Of a stretch of 42,289 nt of DNA, positions 17,792 to 26,370 are shown piece by piece (within the stretch, counting starts at the first letter, position 1; each line of letters begins with the position of its first letter). This DNA is from Bradyrhizobium altum. GTDB taxonomy: Bacteria > Pseudomonadota > Alphaproteobacteria > Rhizobiales > Xanthobacteraceae. The notes beneath the pieces were generated by a model. That model made no database searches. It saw only the letters and a list, made by a program, of their open reading frames with translations, and was not told where the DNA came from. Location: NCBI RefSeq assembly GCF_020889705.1, contig NZ_JACMYP010000042.1, positions 1 through 42,289 of the forward strand, in the 5' to 3' direction. Made by a program: the position numbers and the translations under genes.

Positions 17792-18823
17792 TCAGGCCTG
17801 GGTGGCGCGGATCAGATCGACGACGGCCTTCGCCTCGGGCCGCGCCTTGATGAAATTGTCGGTTTGCGGCAGCACGCGCTTGCGGAACGCCTCCTTGTCG
17901 CACTCGACGACGGTAACACCCTTCTCCACCAGGGTCGCCAGTCCCTCCTTCTCCACCGCGAGCCCATGCGCGCGGGTGTCGGTCGCGGCCTGCTTCGCCG
18001 CGTCGAGAAAGCCGTCGCGCAGCTTGGGGGCCATGCGGTTGAACGTGGTGTCGCTGAAATAGACCGCGAGCGGCGAGAAGATATGCTGGGTCAGCGCGTA
18101 GTGCTTCGCCGTCTCGTAGAACTTGCTCGCCAGAATGGTCGGCGGATCGTGCTCAAGGCCGTCGAGCACGCCGGCCTGCAGCGCCGTATAGATCTCGCCG
18201 AACGCCAGCGGCGTTGCGGCGGCCCCCATCAGGCGCAGGCATTCGGTGATGATCGGGTTGGGCAGCGTGCGGATCTTCAGGCCGGCGAGATCTTCCGGCG
18301 TCTTCACCGGCTTCTTCGCCAGCACGCTGCGGGCGCCGAAATTGTAGGCCCAGGCGATGATGTGGATGCTGCCGCCCTTGAGCAGCGCGTCCTCGATCGG
18401 CTTCGCCGCGCCGGCGTCGAACGCCCTGGTCTGCTGCTGGTAGCTGGTGAAGAGGTAGCCGAGATCGAAAGTTCCGACCAACGGCACGAGGTTCGCCGAG
18501 ATCGACGAGCCCGAGACCATCAGGTCGATCACCCCGAGCTTCACCGAGTTGATGACGTCGATCTCCTGGCCGAGCTGGTTGTCGGGGAAGAAGGTGACCT
18601 CGATCTGCTCGCCGAGCCCGTTCGTCTTCAGGCTCTTGACGAGGTTGTCGTAGTAGACGCGGCCGTTGGCATATTTGGGATCGTTCGGGAGCGACGACGA
18701 GCACCGCATCTTCATGGTCGCGGCCTGCGCGCGGCCGATGATCGCGGGCGCGGCAGCGAGCCACGCCGCAGCAGCAGCCGACGACCGCAACACGATGCGG
18801 CGGTTCACGTGCTTCGAGATCAT
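17792..18823 (-). CDS. TRAP transporter substrate-binding protein (DctP family)
   Basis: A 343-residue periplasmic receptor. The export signal MISKHVNRRIVLRSSAAAAA contains paired arginines (NRRIVL) and ends near GRAQA, fitting Tat or Sec export. Family features are NGRVYYDNLVKSL, FFPDNQLGQEIDVINSVKLG, GLKIRTLPNPI with the Arg that usually clamps the ligand carboxylate, and FGEIYTALQAGVLDGLEHDP. It is the first gene of the operon, followed by the fused permease and a 2-hydroxyacid dehydrogenase, so a hydroxy- or keto-acid ligand is likely. A palindrome lies about 95 bp upstream. Confidence 0.92.
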   Translation of the reverse strand: MISKHVNRRIVLRSSAAAAAWLAAAPAIIGRAQAATMKMRCSSSLPNDPKYANGRVYYDNLVKSLKTNGLGEQIEVTFFPDNQLGQEIDVINSVKLGVIDLMVSGSSISANLVPLVGTFDLGYLFTSYQQQTRAFDAGAAKPIEDALLKGGSIHIIAWAYNFGARSVLAKKPVKTPEDLAGLKIRTLPNPIITECLRLMGAAATPLAFGEIYTALQAGVLDGLEHDPPTILASKFYETAKHYALTQHIFSPLAVYFSDTTFNRMAPKLRDGFLDAAKQAATDTRAHGLAVEKEGLATLVEKGVTVVECDKEAFRKRVLPQTDNFIKARPEAKAVVDLIRATQA

Positions 18824-18917
18824 GATGATGCTCCTCCCCAGGAACGGATCGTTTTTGTCTTCGCTTTGTCTTGGCGTTCTCGTGGCCGCCCGCCGCCTGG
18901 CGTGAGCTTGGCAGCGC

Positions 18918-18940
18918 TTTTGTCATAATGTATGACAAAA
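18918..18940. promoter_or_regulatory. Inverted repeat, probable FadR/GntR-family operator
   Basis: TTTTGTCATA-ATG-TATGACAAAA is a perfect 10-bp inverted repeat with a 3-base centre. It lies between the divergent TRAP operon (start 18823) and the FadR-family gene (start 19005). GntR-superfamily proteins bind short palindromes of this size, so it is probably the operator for both directions. It overlaps the only A/T-rich stretch in this gap, consistent with promoter overlap. Confidence 0.7.
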
Positions 18941-19004
18941 CGTATTCGGTTGTGCAAGAGCACCGCGGCGGCGGTGCAGGCAACCAACCGCAGCGAGGCT
19001 TCCG

Positions 19005-19751
19005 ATGTTCCAGACCTCCAACGCGTTGCGCCGGAGCGTGTACAGCCAGGTCGCCGACCGCGTCGGCAGCAGCATCGTGCGCGGCGAGATCGGCGTCGGC
19101 GAGACGCTGCCGCCGGAAATGCAGATCTGCGAGATGATGGATGTCAGCCGCACGGTGGTGCGCGAGGCGATGCGGACGCTGACCGGCAAGGGGTTGATCG
19201 AGTCGCGCCCCAAAAGCGGCACGCGGGTGCGGCCACCCGAGCAGTGGAATCAGCTCGATCCCGACGTGCTGCGCTGGCACCTCGAGACCGCGGAGATCGA
19301 TCGCTATCTCGCCAAGCTGTTCCAGCTGCGCTCGGCAGTCGAGCCCGCCGCCGCAGCGCTGGCAGCGAACCATGCCGAGGCTGACGACATCGCCCGCATC
19401 CGCGCCGGATGCGCCGGCATGGACGCGGCCAAGACCAACGAGGACTTCGTCGCCGCCGACATCATATTCCATCAGGCGATCTATTTCGCGACCCGCAACG
19501 AGTTTTTCTGGCCGATCGCGCAGATGTTCGAGATTACCCTGCGCCAGAGCTTTACGATCGCGGCCCCCGGCTCGCACCGCCCGCGCGCACTGATCGAGCA
19601 CCGCGCGGTGCTGGACGCGATCGTCGCCGGAGATGCCGAGGCTGCACGCGAGGCCACGGTGGTGCTGCTGACGCATTCCGCCGACGATCTGGTGCGGATT
19701 CGGGGGCGCGAGTTCGAGACGGCGCCGGGCAAAGGCGCGCGCAAGCGATAA
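19005..19751 (+). CDS. FadR-subfamily GntR transcriptional regulator
   Basis: A 248-residue regulator. Residues 10-76 are the winged helix (VADRVGSSIVRGEIGVGETL, then PPEMQICEMMDVSRTVVREA, ending GLIESRPKSGTRV). Residues 105-230 form the all-helical FCD ligand domain with metal-site candidates in AADIIFHQAI, IEHRAVLDAI and LLTHSADDL. Metal-binding FCD regulators usually sense small carboxylates or sugar acids. It is divergent from the TRAP transporter and hydroxyacid dehydrogenase operon, with the 18918-18940 palindrome between them, so it most likely represses that operon until its acid ligand is present. Confidence 0.93.
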   Translation: MFQTSNALRRSVYSQVADRVGSSIVRGEIGVGETLPPEMQICEMMDVSRTVVREAMRTLTGKGLIESRPKSGTRVRPPEQWNQLDPDVLRWHLETAEIDRYLAKLFQLRSAVEPAAAALAANHAEADDIARIRAGCAGMDAAKTNEDFVAADIIFHQAIYFATRNEFFWPIAQMFEITLRQSFTIAAPGSHRPRALIEHRAVLDAIVAGDAEAAREATVVLLTHSADDLVRIRGREFETAPGKGARKR

Positions 19752-19775
19752 CCAGCGAGCAACTCTCTCCCCATC

Positions 19776-19897
19776 GTCGTCCCGGCGAAGGCCGGGACCC
19801 ATACGCCGCGGCGGATGCTGTCGGTGGGACTCGTCGTTCCAGCGGTGCATAACAATCGGCATTCGGGGTAATGGGTCCTGGCTTTCGCCAGGACGAC
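19776..19897. repeat. REP-like paired palindromes
   Basis: Two related 25-base arms face each other at about 19776-19800 (GTCGTCCCGGCGAAGGCC...) and 19873-19897 (...CTTTCGCCAGGACGAC); they differ at three positions and each holds its own small stem (CCGGC-GAAG-GCCGG). This organisation matches dispersed extragenic palindromes of Bradyrhizobium-type genomes. It lies in the 392-bp gap between the FadR-family gene and the convergent sensor cyclase gene. Confidence 0.7.
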
Positions 19898-19930
19898 ATC
19901 GAGTAGGTGGCGCGATCTCGGGCAAGTTCG

Positions 19931-20051
19931 GTGTCATCACCCGCGCATGCGCATGCGGGTGATCCAGTATTCCAGAGACGCCTGTGCTCGAGCCGAGGGG
20001 CCGCGGCGTACTGGATCGCCCGGTCGAGTGTTCAGCCCGGGCGATGACAGT
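19931..20051. repeat. Second palindromic repeat of a different type
   Basis: A self-complementary block around ATCACCCG...CGGGTGAT with CGCATGCGCATG in its centre, then TCCAGTATTCCAGAGACG, then GTACTGGATCGCCCGG and CCCGGGCGATGACAG near 20009-20051. The two ends mirror each other (GTCATCACCCG and CGGGCGATGAC). It looks like a second class of extragenic repeat. No gene is seen in 19752-20143 beyond these repeats. Confidence 0.6.
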
Positions 20052-20143
20052 TGTGGTGGGGACGCAGCTTCGCATTGAGTTGCCCGTCGGTCTGCTTTGC
20101 CGCACCTGACGGACTCATTGCACACGCCGCTGCGCAGCTCCCG

Positions 20144-22234
20144 CTATTTCGACCGCGCCACCGTGGTGCCGTCCCAATCCTCATCGGTGGGATTGGCGAG
20201 CTGATGCCTGCATCGCGCGATCATCTGCGTCGAGGCCGCATCCGTGCCGCGGAGTTGCAAGGACCTCTCGAACGCTGCGATCGCCGCGGTGAAATCGCCC
20301 GCGCGCCAGGCCGCAAGCCCGGTCTCATAGGACGTGATCCAGTCGCGCGCGATCGCGCCCTCGTCGGCCATTGCGATCAATTCATAGATTTCGAGCCCGC
20401 CGGCGCGGCCGTAGACGGCGAGCCGGTCGAGCTCGCGGACGACGATGCGGTCACCGGCCAGACGCCGCGTCTCCGGACCGATGATGATGGTCGATCCATA
20501 GACCTTGTTGGTGCCCTCGAGGCGGCTCGCAATGTTCACGGCATCGCCGATCACGGTGTAGTTGAGCCGCACCTCCGAGCCGATATTGCCGACCAGCATG
20601 TCGCCGGAATTGATGCCGATGCGGATCCTGACCGCCTCTCCCTTGTCGTCGGCGAGGCCGGCCTGCGTGACCGCGCGCTGGCAGGCGAGCGCAGCCCGGC
20701 AGCAATCCGCGGCATGATCCGGATTGGCCGCCGGCGCTCCCCAGAACGCCATGACGGCATCGCCGATGAACTTGTCGATGGTGCCGTTCTCCTGCTGGAT
20801 CGCTGCGGAGACGATGTCGAAGTAGTGCGACAGCAAGGGGATGATGCGATCGCCCAGCCGTTCCGACATGCCGGTGAAACCGGCGAGGTCGACGAACATC
20901 ACGCTCATCGGCCGCACCGCGCCGCCGAGCCGCGCGCCATTACCGTCGCTGACCAGCCGCCGCACCAGATCGGCCGGAATGTATTTGCGGAACGCGGCGA
21001 GCCCCTGCGCCATGTCGCCGATCGCACCCGACAGGTTTTCGATCTCGGCAAGGCGCGACGGATGCCGCTCGACCTTGTCGAGGTCGAAGCGCTCGACATG
21101 CCTGATCTCGCCGACCACCTTGATCAAGGGCGCCGCGATCAGGCGCTGCGCCAGCCAGGCCGACAACAGTCCGGCGGCCGCGATCAGCGCCGCGAGCCCG
21201 ATCAGCAGGTTGCGGATCGTCATCCGCACCGGGCCGAGGAATTCGGATTCCGGCACCACCGTCACCAGCGACCAGCCGGGGAACGAAATCGGCGTCAGCA
21301 CCGCCTGATAGGCCTGCCCGTCCCGCGTCACCTGGGACCGGTAAGCCTCGCCCTCGCCGGGATCGTAGGCCTTGCCGGCCTGCCTGATCGCGGCGACCGC
21401 AACCGGCAGCAGCGGGTGGTCGGTCTCCAGCGCATTCAGCTCGTCGGCGTCAGCATCGGGAGATGCGATCACGCTGCCGTCGCGATCGAGCAGGAAGGCG
21501 CCCGCCGACTTGCCGACCGTGAGCTGCGAGAGGAAGTTCGACACCCGGGTCAATTCGATGATGATGGCGAGCACGCCGGTGCGCTCGCCGTCGACGTCGA
21601 TCGGCACCGCCAGCATCGCGGCCAGCCGCTCGCCGCGGGGCAGCGTCGTCAGCGTCGACCATTGCTGGTCGCGGGCTGCGATCGCATCGCGAAACCAGGG
21701 CTGCTCCGTGACCAGGTATTTGGCATCCTCGACAGTGCTGTCCCTGAGCTTGATGTCGATACCGGCATAGTCGTATCGATCGGCCCGCAGCTTGCGGTCG
21801 GGCGAGATGGTCAGCATCTCGACGCCGGCGTCGCCGAGCTTGTGGGCGCCAAAAAACGTGCCGTCCGGCCAGCCGAACGCGACCCACGAAATGGTCGGTT
21901 GCGACTGCAGCTGCGACAGGAACACGAACTGCCGCTTGCGCGCGTCGCGGGCGTCCAGCACCTTCTCGGTCAACAGCGTCCGCACCGCCGTCATCGACGA
22001 GCGCGCTTCGGTCGTGATCGACTGCAATTCGTCGCCGACTGCGGAGACGATCTGGTCGTTGATGGTGTCGGCCAGCGTCTGGCTCACCCGTTGTGCGGTG
22101 CGCCACCACAACAGATGCACGCCGACGGCGCTGACCACGATCGAGGTCAGGACGAGGGCGGAGATGGCGCTGCGGATGCCGATGCGCATCAATGAGGTCC
22201 GGATCAGCGGTTGCTTTACCGCATTACGGAACAT
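20144..22234 (-). CDS. Membrane sensor adenylate cyclase (dCache-HAMP-class III cyclase)
   Basis: A 696-residue protein counted from ATG 22234. A first membrane helix is at about 21-42, an extracytoplasmic double-Cache sensor at 50-330 (QPWFRDAIAA, GVLAIIIEL and FPGWSLVTVVPESEFLGPV are typical), a second helix at 342-365, a HAMP-like linker, then a class III cyclase at 440-590. Catalytic residues are D449 (VMFVDLAGFT), K488 and D492 (IDKFIGDAVMAFWGAP), with VIGDAVNIASRLEG downstream. The C-terminal 60 residues are helical, TPR-like. It should make cAMP in response to a periplasmic ligand. The frame is open to 22393, but that would overlap the divergent ccdA-like gene's leader; ATG 22189 is another possible start. 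Confidence 0.9.
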   Translation of the reverse strand: MFRNAVKQPLIRTSLMRIGIRSAISALVLTSIVVSAVGVHLLWWRTAQRVSQTLADTINDQIVSAVGDELQSITTEARSSMTAVRTLLTEKVLDARDARKRQFVFLSQLQSQPTISWVAFGWPDGTFFGAHKLGDAGVEMLTISPDRKLRADRYDYAGIDIKLRDSTVEDAKYLVTEQPWFRDAIAARDQQWSTLTTLPRGERLAAMLAVPIDVDGERTGVLAIIIELTRVSNFLSQLTVGKSAGAFLLDRDGSVIASPDADADELNALETDHPLLPVAVAAIRQAGKAYDPGEGEAYRSQVTRDGQAYQAVLTPISFPGWSLVTVVPESEFLGPVRMTIRNLLIGLAALIAAAGLLSAWLAQRLIAAPLIKVVGEIRHVERFDLDKVERHPSRLAEIENLSGAIGDMAQGLAAFRKYIPADLVRRLVSDGNGARLGGAVRPMSVMFVDLAGFTGMSERLGDRIIPLLSHYFDIVSAAIQQENGTIDKFIGDAVMAFWGAPAANPDHAADCCRAALACQRAVTQAGLADDKGEAVRIRIGINSGDMLVGNIGSEVRLNYTVIGDAVNIASRLEGTNKVYGSTIIIGPETRRLAGDRIVVRELDRLAVYGRAGGLEIYELIAMADEGAIARDWITSYETGLAAWRAGDFTAAIAAFERSLQLRGTDAASTQMIARCRHQLANPTDEDWDGTTVARSK

Positions 22235-22379
22235 ATCCGCGATTGTTTCACCAGCCCGGGACGCAACGCAGCCCCCGGACACGGGCCTGTGACCATAGTT
22301 GAAGGCCTCAGTGACGAAACTTCTGGATTGTTGGCAGCGTACACGCCAAGACAGGCCAGCTATCTTCGAAGGTTCCTTG

Positions 22380-23111
22380 ATGCACGACGTCACGATCCCG
22401 GCCGCCTTGATCGCCGGTCTAGTCAGCTTCCTGTCGCCCTGCGTGCTGCCGCTGGTGCCGCCCTATCTGATCTACCTGACCGGCGCGACCATCGAGCAGG
22501 TCAATCAGGACGGCGCCACTGCGGCCTCCAAGCGCGCGGTGATGACGGCGGCGCTGATGTTCGTGCTCGGCTTCTCGACCGTGTTCGTGGCGCTCGGCGC
22601 CAGCGCGTCGATCGTTGGCGGGCTGGTGCGCGCCTGGTCGGCCGAGCTCTCGATCCTGGCCGGCATCGTCATCATCATCATGGGCCTGCACTTCCTCGGC
22701 ATCACGCGGATCGGCCTGTTGATGCGCGAGGGGCGGCTGACCGCGCCCAAGCCGGTCGGGCTGTGGGGCGCCTACGTCATGGGGCTGGCGTTCGCGTTCG
22801 GCTGGACGCCCTGCATCGGGCCGATCCTGGCCGCGATCCTCTCGATTGCGGCCGCGGAGGCCACGGTGACCAAGGGCGCCGGCCTGCTCGCGGTGTATTC
22901 CGCCGGGCTCGGCATCCCCTTCCTGCTCGCCGCCTTCATGGTCAAGCAGTTCTCCTCGGTGTTCGCGCGGATGAAACGCCATCTCGACACGGTCGAGCGC
23001 GTGATGGGCGTGCTGATGGTGGTCACTGGCATCGGCTTCCTGACCGGCGCGGTGTCGGGTGTCAGCGTCTGGCTGCTGGAAACCTTCCCGGCGCTGCAAA
23101 ATATCGGCTAG
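22380..23111 (+). CDS. CcdA/DsbD-type membrane electron carrier
   Basis: A 243-residue membrane protein with six hydrophobic segments. The redox cysteines are C21 in FLSPCVLPLVPPYL and C145 in FGWTPCIGPIL, the defining pair of CcdA, which moves reducing equivalents from cytoplasmic thioredoxin to periplasmic thiols. The ATG at 22380 follows a GAAGG site and begins just before the first conserved segment; the frame is open 81 bases further upstream without support. It is followed by DoxX and a thioredoxin-domain protein on the same strand and lies just before the bufferin locus. It could serve cytochrome c maturation or reduction of thiol-bearing periplasmic proteins. Confidence 0.9.
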   Translation: MHDVTIPAALIAGLVSFLSPCVLPLVPPYLIYLTGATIEQVNQDGATAASKRAVMTAALMFVLGFSTVFVALGASASIVGGLVRAWSAELSILAGIVIIIMGLHFLGITRIGLLMREGRLTAPKPVGLWGAYVMGLAFAFGWTPCIGPILAAILSIAAAEATVTKGAGLLAVYSAGLGIPFLLAAFMVKQFSSVFARMKRHLDTVERVMGVLMVVTGIGFLTGAVSGVSVWLLETFPALQNIG

Positions 23112-23246
23112 GGCCCGTAACAAGCCCGCTATCCCCGGCGAAACTCCCACCATGACGCGGCCGTAGCTCTTGGCTCGTGTCCTTTGACGCGCGTTCGCAC
23201 TGGACGCCGGCGCAGGCTGCGTGGCGGAATATTGGGAGGGTTTCGC

Positions 23247-23711
23247 ATGAATTTCATCATCAACCTGCTGATTCTGCTCCCGGCGCGGATCGCGTCGCAT
23301 TTCTCCTGGGCCGGGCCGCTGATCATGCGGATCATCGTCGGCTACACCTTCATGCTGGCCGGCTGGGGCAAGCTCACCAATCTCGCCCAGGTCACCGAGA
23401 ACTTCGTCGGTTGGGGCATTCCCTTCCCGACCATCCTCACCCCCTTCGTGTCCGGCGTCGAATGCTTCGGCGGCGCGATGCTGATCCTCGGCCTGTTCAC
23501 CCGCATCCCCGCCGCTATGCTCGCGGTGGTGATGATCGTCGCGATCAGGTCGGCGAAATGGGGCGACGTCGACTCGCTGGAAACGCTGCTCGGGTTCGAG
23601 GAAGCGACCTACTTCGCCGCCTTCATGTGGCTTGCGATCGCAGGGCCCGGCGCCGCCTCGCTGGACCGCCTGCTGGTCAACGCGGCCGAGGGCCGGAAGG
23701 CGCCGACCTGA
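23247..23711 (+). CDS. DoxX family membrane protein
   Basis: A 154-residue protein with four membrane segments. DoxX features are IMRIIVGYTFMLAGWGKLTN, NFVGWGIPFP, and SGVECFGGAMLILGLFTRIP. The ATG at 23247 has an excellent GGGAGGG site 7 bases upstream, better than an earlier in-frame start at 23184. DoxX-type proteins occur in respiratory and thiol-stress complexes and are frequent beside bufferin operons. Exact function here is unknown. It lies 135 bp after the ccdA-like gene and 97 bp before the thioredoxin-domain gene. Confidence 0.88.
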   Translation: MNFIINLLILLPARIASHFSWAGPLIMRIIVGYTFMLAGWGKLTNLAQVTENFVGWGIPFPTILTPFVSGVECFGGAMLILGLFTRIPAAMLAVVMIVAIRSAKWGDVDSLETLLGFEEATYFAAFMWLAIAGPGAASLDRLLVNAAEGRKAPT

Positions 23712-23808
23712 GAGCAACCCGGAAGGCCGGCTCACAATCCCGTGAGCTCGCGAGCCTCGACCCCAGCGGCCCCGTAGCTCAAACGACCCTCGCCTTCGGG
23801 AGCGCGCC

Positions 23809-25599
23809 ATGAGACTTGTCCGCAGCATCGCAATTCTCATGGCGTTGAGCGCATCGCCCTCCCTTGCGGCAGACGCCCCGGCATGGACCGGCTGGAGCCA
23901 GGATTTGTTCGCGCGCGCCACGACCGAGCAGCGCTTCGTCATCCTCGATCTCGAGGCGGTATGGTGCCACTGGTGCCACGTGATGGAGAAGACGACCTAC
24001 GCCGACCCCAAGGTGCAGGAGCTGCTTGCGGCGAAATACCTTCCGGTCCGCGTCGACCAGGACGCCAATCCGGATCTTTCGAGCCGCTACGGCGACTGGG
24101 GCTGGCCTGCGACCATCGTGTTCGCGCCTGACGGCAGCGAGATCGCCAAGATCAGGGGCTACATCGAGCCTGAGCGGATGCAGGCGCTGCTCAAGGCGAT
24201 CATCGACGATCCCTCGCCGGGCCCGTCGGTCGGCGAGGCGTTCGAGATCAAGCCCGCCACATCGGCCTTTCTCGGCAAGGCGCAACGCACCGCGTTGACC
24301 AGAACCTTCGACGAATCCTACGACGACAAGCTCGGCGGCTGGGGCGAGAACCAGAAATATATCGACGCCGACAGCCTCGACTTGGCGATCAGCCGGGCGG
24401 AAGCCGGCGACGCCACCGCGACAAGGCGCGCAAGGCAGACGCTCGATGCCGCGGTCGCGCTGATCGATCCGGTGTGGGGCGGCGTGTTCCAGTATTCCGA
24501 GGCCGGCTCCTGGAGCCATCCGCATTTCGAGAAGATCATCTCGTTCCAGTCGCAATATCTGCGGCAATACAGTCAGGCCTATGCGCAATGGAAGGATCAG
24601 AAATATCTCGCGGCCGCGCGCGATGTCGAACGTTACCTCACGGATGTCCTGCTGAGCCCCGACGGCGCCTTCTATGTCAGCCAGGACGCCGATCTCAATC
24701 ACGACGTCGACGGACACGCCTATTATGCGCTGACGGATCCCGCGCGCCGGAAGCTCGGCCTGCCGCGCATCGACACCAACCTCTATGCGCGCGAGAACGG
24801 CTGGGCGATCTCGGGCCTCGTGGCCTATTACGACGCGAGCGCCGATCCCAAGGCGCTGTCGATCGCCGAACGCTCGGCGAAATGGGTGCTCGCCAATCGT
24901 GCGCTGCCGGACGGCGGCTTCCGCCATGGCGACAAGGATCGCGGCGGCCCCTTCCTCGGCGACACCGTCGCGATGGGACAGGCCCTGCTCGATCTCTACG
25001 CCGCGACCGGCAATCGCGACTGGCTGACGTCGGCGGTGCGAGCCGGCGACTTCGCCGCGGCGTTCCGTGACGAGACCGGCGGCTTCTTCACCTCGAAGAC
25101 GTCGGAAGGACAAGCCGGCGTGTTCGCCAAGCCCGCCAAGCTGATCGACGACCAGATCCAGGTCGCGCGCTTCATGAACATACTCAATCGCTATACCGGC
25201 AGCGACGGCACCCGCGGACTGGCGGAGCATGCGATGCGCTATCTCGGTGCGGCTTCGAGCGAGATCCCGCGGCCGATGCCCGGCGTGCTGCTCGCCGATG
25301 AGGAGCTGGCCACCGAGCCGACGCATGTCACCGTCGTCGGACACAAGGACGACACGCGCGCGCAGCGCCTGCATGCGATCGCTCGCGCCCTGCCCGCCCG
25401 TTACAAGCGGCTCGAATGGCTCGACCTGCGCGAGGGCAAGCTACCCAACCCGGACGTCGACTATCCCGACCTCGGCGAGCCCGCGGCCTTCGCCTGCAGC
25501 AACCGCATCTGCTCATTCCCGGCGTTCAGCGCCGAGGAATTGCAGGCCAACGTGGCGCAGATGGCGAAGCTGAAGCTGGCGCGCGCCGTGCAAAACTGA
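23809..25599 (+). CDS. Exported thioredoxin-domain (DUF255/YyaL-like) protein
   Basis: A 596-residue protein. Residues 1-21 form a Sec signal peptide (cleavage after SPSLAA). Residues 22-140 are a thioredoxin-like domain with the redox motif WCHWCHVME, C53 and C56. Residues about 165-470 carry the alpha/alpha-toroid seen in YyaL/spermatogenesis-associated protein 20 homologues (DKLGGWGENQKY, GGVFQYSEAGSWSHPHFEKI, FYVSQDADLN, DDQIQVARFMN). The C-terminus contains a further Cys pair (FACSNRICSF). Cytosolic relatives lack the signal peptide, so this is a periplasmic version. Likely a thiol reductase or isomerase linked to the upstream CcdA-type carrier. Substrate unknown. Confidence 0.88.
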   Translation: MRLVRSIAILMALSASPSLAADAPAWTGWSQDLFARATTEQRFVILDLEAVWCHWCHVMEKTTYADPKVQELLAAKYLPVRVDQDANPDLSSRYGDWGWPATIVFAPDGSEIAKIRGYIEPERMQALLKAIIDDPSPGPSVGEAFEIKPATSAFLGKAQRTALTRTFDESYDDKLGGWGENQKYIDADSLDLAISRAEAGDATATRRARQTLDAAVALIDPVWGGVFQYSEAGSWSHPHFEKIISFQSQYLRQYSQAYAQWKDQKYLAAARDVERYLTDVLLSPDGAFYVSQDADLNHDVDGHAYYALTDPARRKLGLPRIDTNLYARENGWAISGLVAYYDASADPKALSIAERSAKWVLANRALPDGGFRHGDKDRGGPFLGDTVAMGQALLDLYAATGNRDWLTSAVRAGDFAAAFRDETGGFFTSKTSEGQAGVFAKPAKLIDDQIQVARFMNILNRYTGSDGTRGLAEHAMRYLGAASSEIPRPMPGVLLADEELATEPTHVTVVGHKDDTRAQRLHAIARALPARYKRLEWLDLREGKLPNPDVDYPDLGEPAAFACSNRICSFPAFSAEELQANVAQMAKLKLARAVQN

Positions 25600-25726
25600 T
25601 TAAAATGCAGACTGTGCAACGCAGCAAACCGGTCGGCTCGGCGCAATGAAATACTCTTTGGCCCACGGTGTTTGACATGGACCGGGCGTCAGACCCGGGC
25701 CAAACAAAATTTTCTTTCGAAGCGCT

Positions 25727-25752
25727 GTAACCAAATCGCCTGATACCCCGTA
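25727..25752 (+). promoter_or_regulatory. ECF sigma-type promoter motif before first bufA2
   Basis: GTAACC (25727-25732), 16 bases, then CGTA (25749-25752) followed by GCT. This matches the GTAACC-N16-CGAA style -35/-10 pair used by SigF-type ECF sigma factors of alphaproteobacteria, which control bufferin operons in Caulobacter. The start codon of the first precursor is about 170 bases downstream. A near-copy precedes the second precursor gene. The rest of the 25600-25922 gap shows no gene. Confidence 0.65.
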
Positions 25753-25922
25753 GCTGATCTTGGACGAGCACTCAAATCGCGGGAAGCACCGCGCCGCGGA
25801 CGCCCCTGCGATCTGATTGTTCTCCGAATGTCCATCCGTTGTGCGGTCCGGGATCGAACGATCGTCGGATGCTCACGGCGCCATGTTTTTTTTGCTTTTA
25901 AACAATCACCGAGGAGATCGTC

Positions 25923-26186
25923 ATGAAGTTGAGTTCGAAGTCCGGCGCAACGCTCGCCGTCGCTGCGGCCACCCTGTTCCTCGCCGGCTCCGTGGTTTCG
26001 ACCACCTCGACGCCCGCCAATGCCGCCACGGGCAAGTGCATGGCCGGCAATGCCTGCAAGGGCCAGAGCGCCTGCAAGGGCGGCGCCAATTCCTGCAAGG
26101 GCCTGAACGCCTGCAAGGGCACCGGCTTCTCGCTGAGCTCCGAAAAGCAGTGCAACGCGATGGGCGGCAAGTTCGTCAATAGCTGA
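25923..26186 (+). CDS. bufA2: Bufferin precursor, BufA2 family (copy 1)
   Basis: An 87-residue secreted peptide. Residues 1-34 are a Sec signal peptide (MKLSSKSGATLAVAAATLFL, cleavage near PANAA). The mature part holds six cysteines (C39, C45, C51, C58, C64, C77) in repeated Cys-Lys-Gly units (NACKGQSACKGG, SCKGLNACKG). Bufferins are copper-binding RiPPs whose cysteines are oxidised to thiooxazoles by the MNIO enzyme BufB with BufC. A GAGGAG site precedes the ATG. It has its own ECF-like promoter and a hairpin after it, so it may be made in excess over the enzymes. Confidence 0.85.
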   Translation: MKLSSKSGATLAVAAATLFLAGSVVSTTSTPANAATGKCMAGNACKGQSACKGGANSCKGLNACKGTGFSLSSEKQCNAMGGKFVNS

Positions 26187-26205
26187 TCGCATCGTCCCAA
26201 GAGGA

Positions 26206-26229
26206 CCCGGCGACGGCGCCGGGCCTTTT
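26206..26229 (+). terminator. Hairpin with T run after first bufA2
   Basis: CCCGGC (26206-26211) pairs with GCCGGG (26218-26223), followed by CCTTTTC. It is a short GC stem with a weak T run, 20 bases after the stop codon. It fits a partial terminator or mRNA-stabilising stem for the first precursor. Confidence 0.5.
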
Positions 26230-26263
26230 CACGCCACGGCGCGGATAAATGATCCCAGCATGA

Positions 26264-26288
26264 GTAACCAAAGCGGTGCATATCCGTA
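26264..26288 (+). promoter_or_regulatory. ECF sigma-type promoter motif before second bufA2
   Basis: GTAACC (26264-26269), 15 bases, then CGTA (26285-26288) followed by GCT, nearly the same as the motif before copy 1 (there the spacer is 16). The following ATG is 82 bases downstream. Presence of the same boxes before both precursors supports shared stress control. Confidence 0.6.
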
Positions 26289-26370
26289 GCTATCACTGGG
26301 TGCAGCCTTCGGCCAACTCACACGGGTTGCGGGCGGCGCACCTTCAACCATTGTTCACAAGGAGACGCTC

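Noticed and set aside
20051..22195. Long open frame on the plus strand (714 codons)
   Set aside because: Antisense to the sensor cyclase, whose catalytic motifs are clear; composition is typical of a shadow frame.
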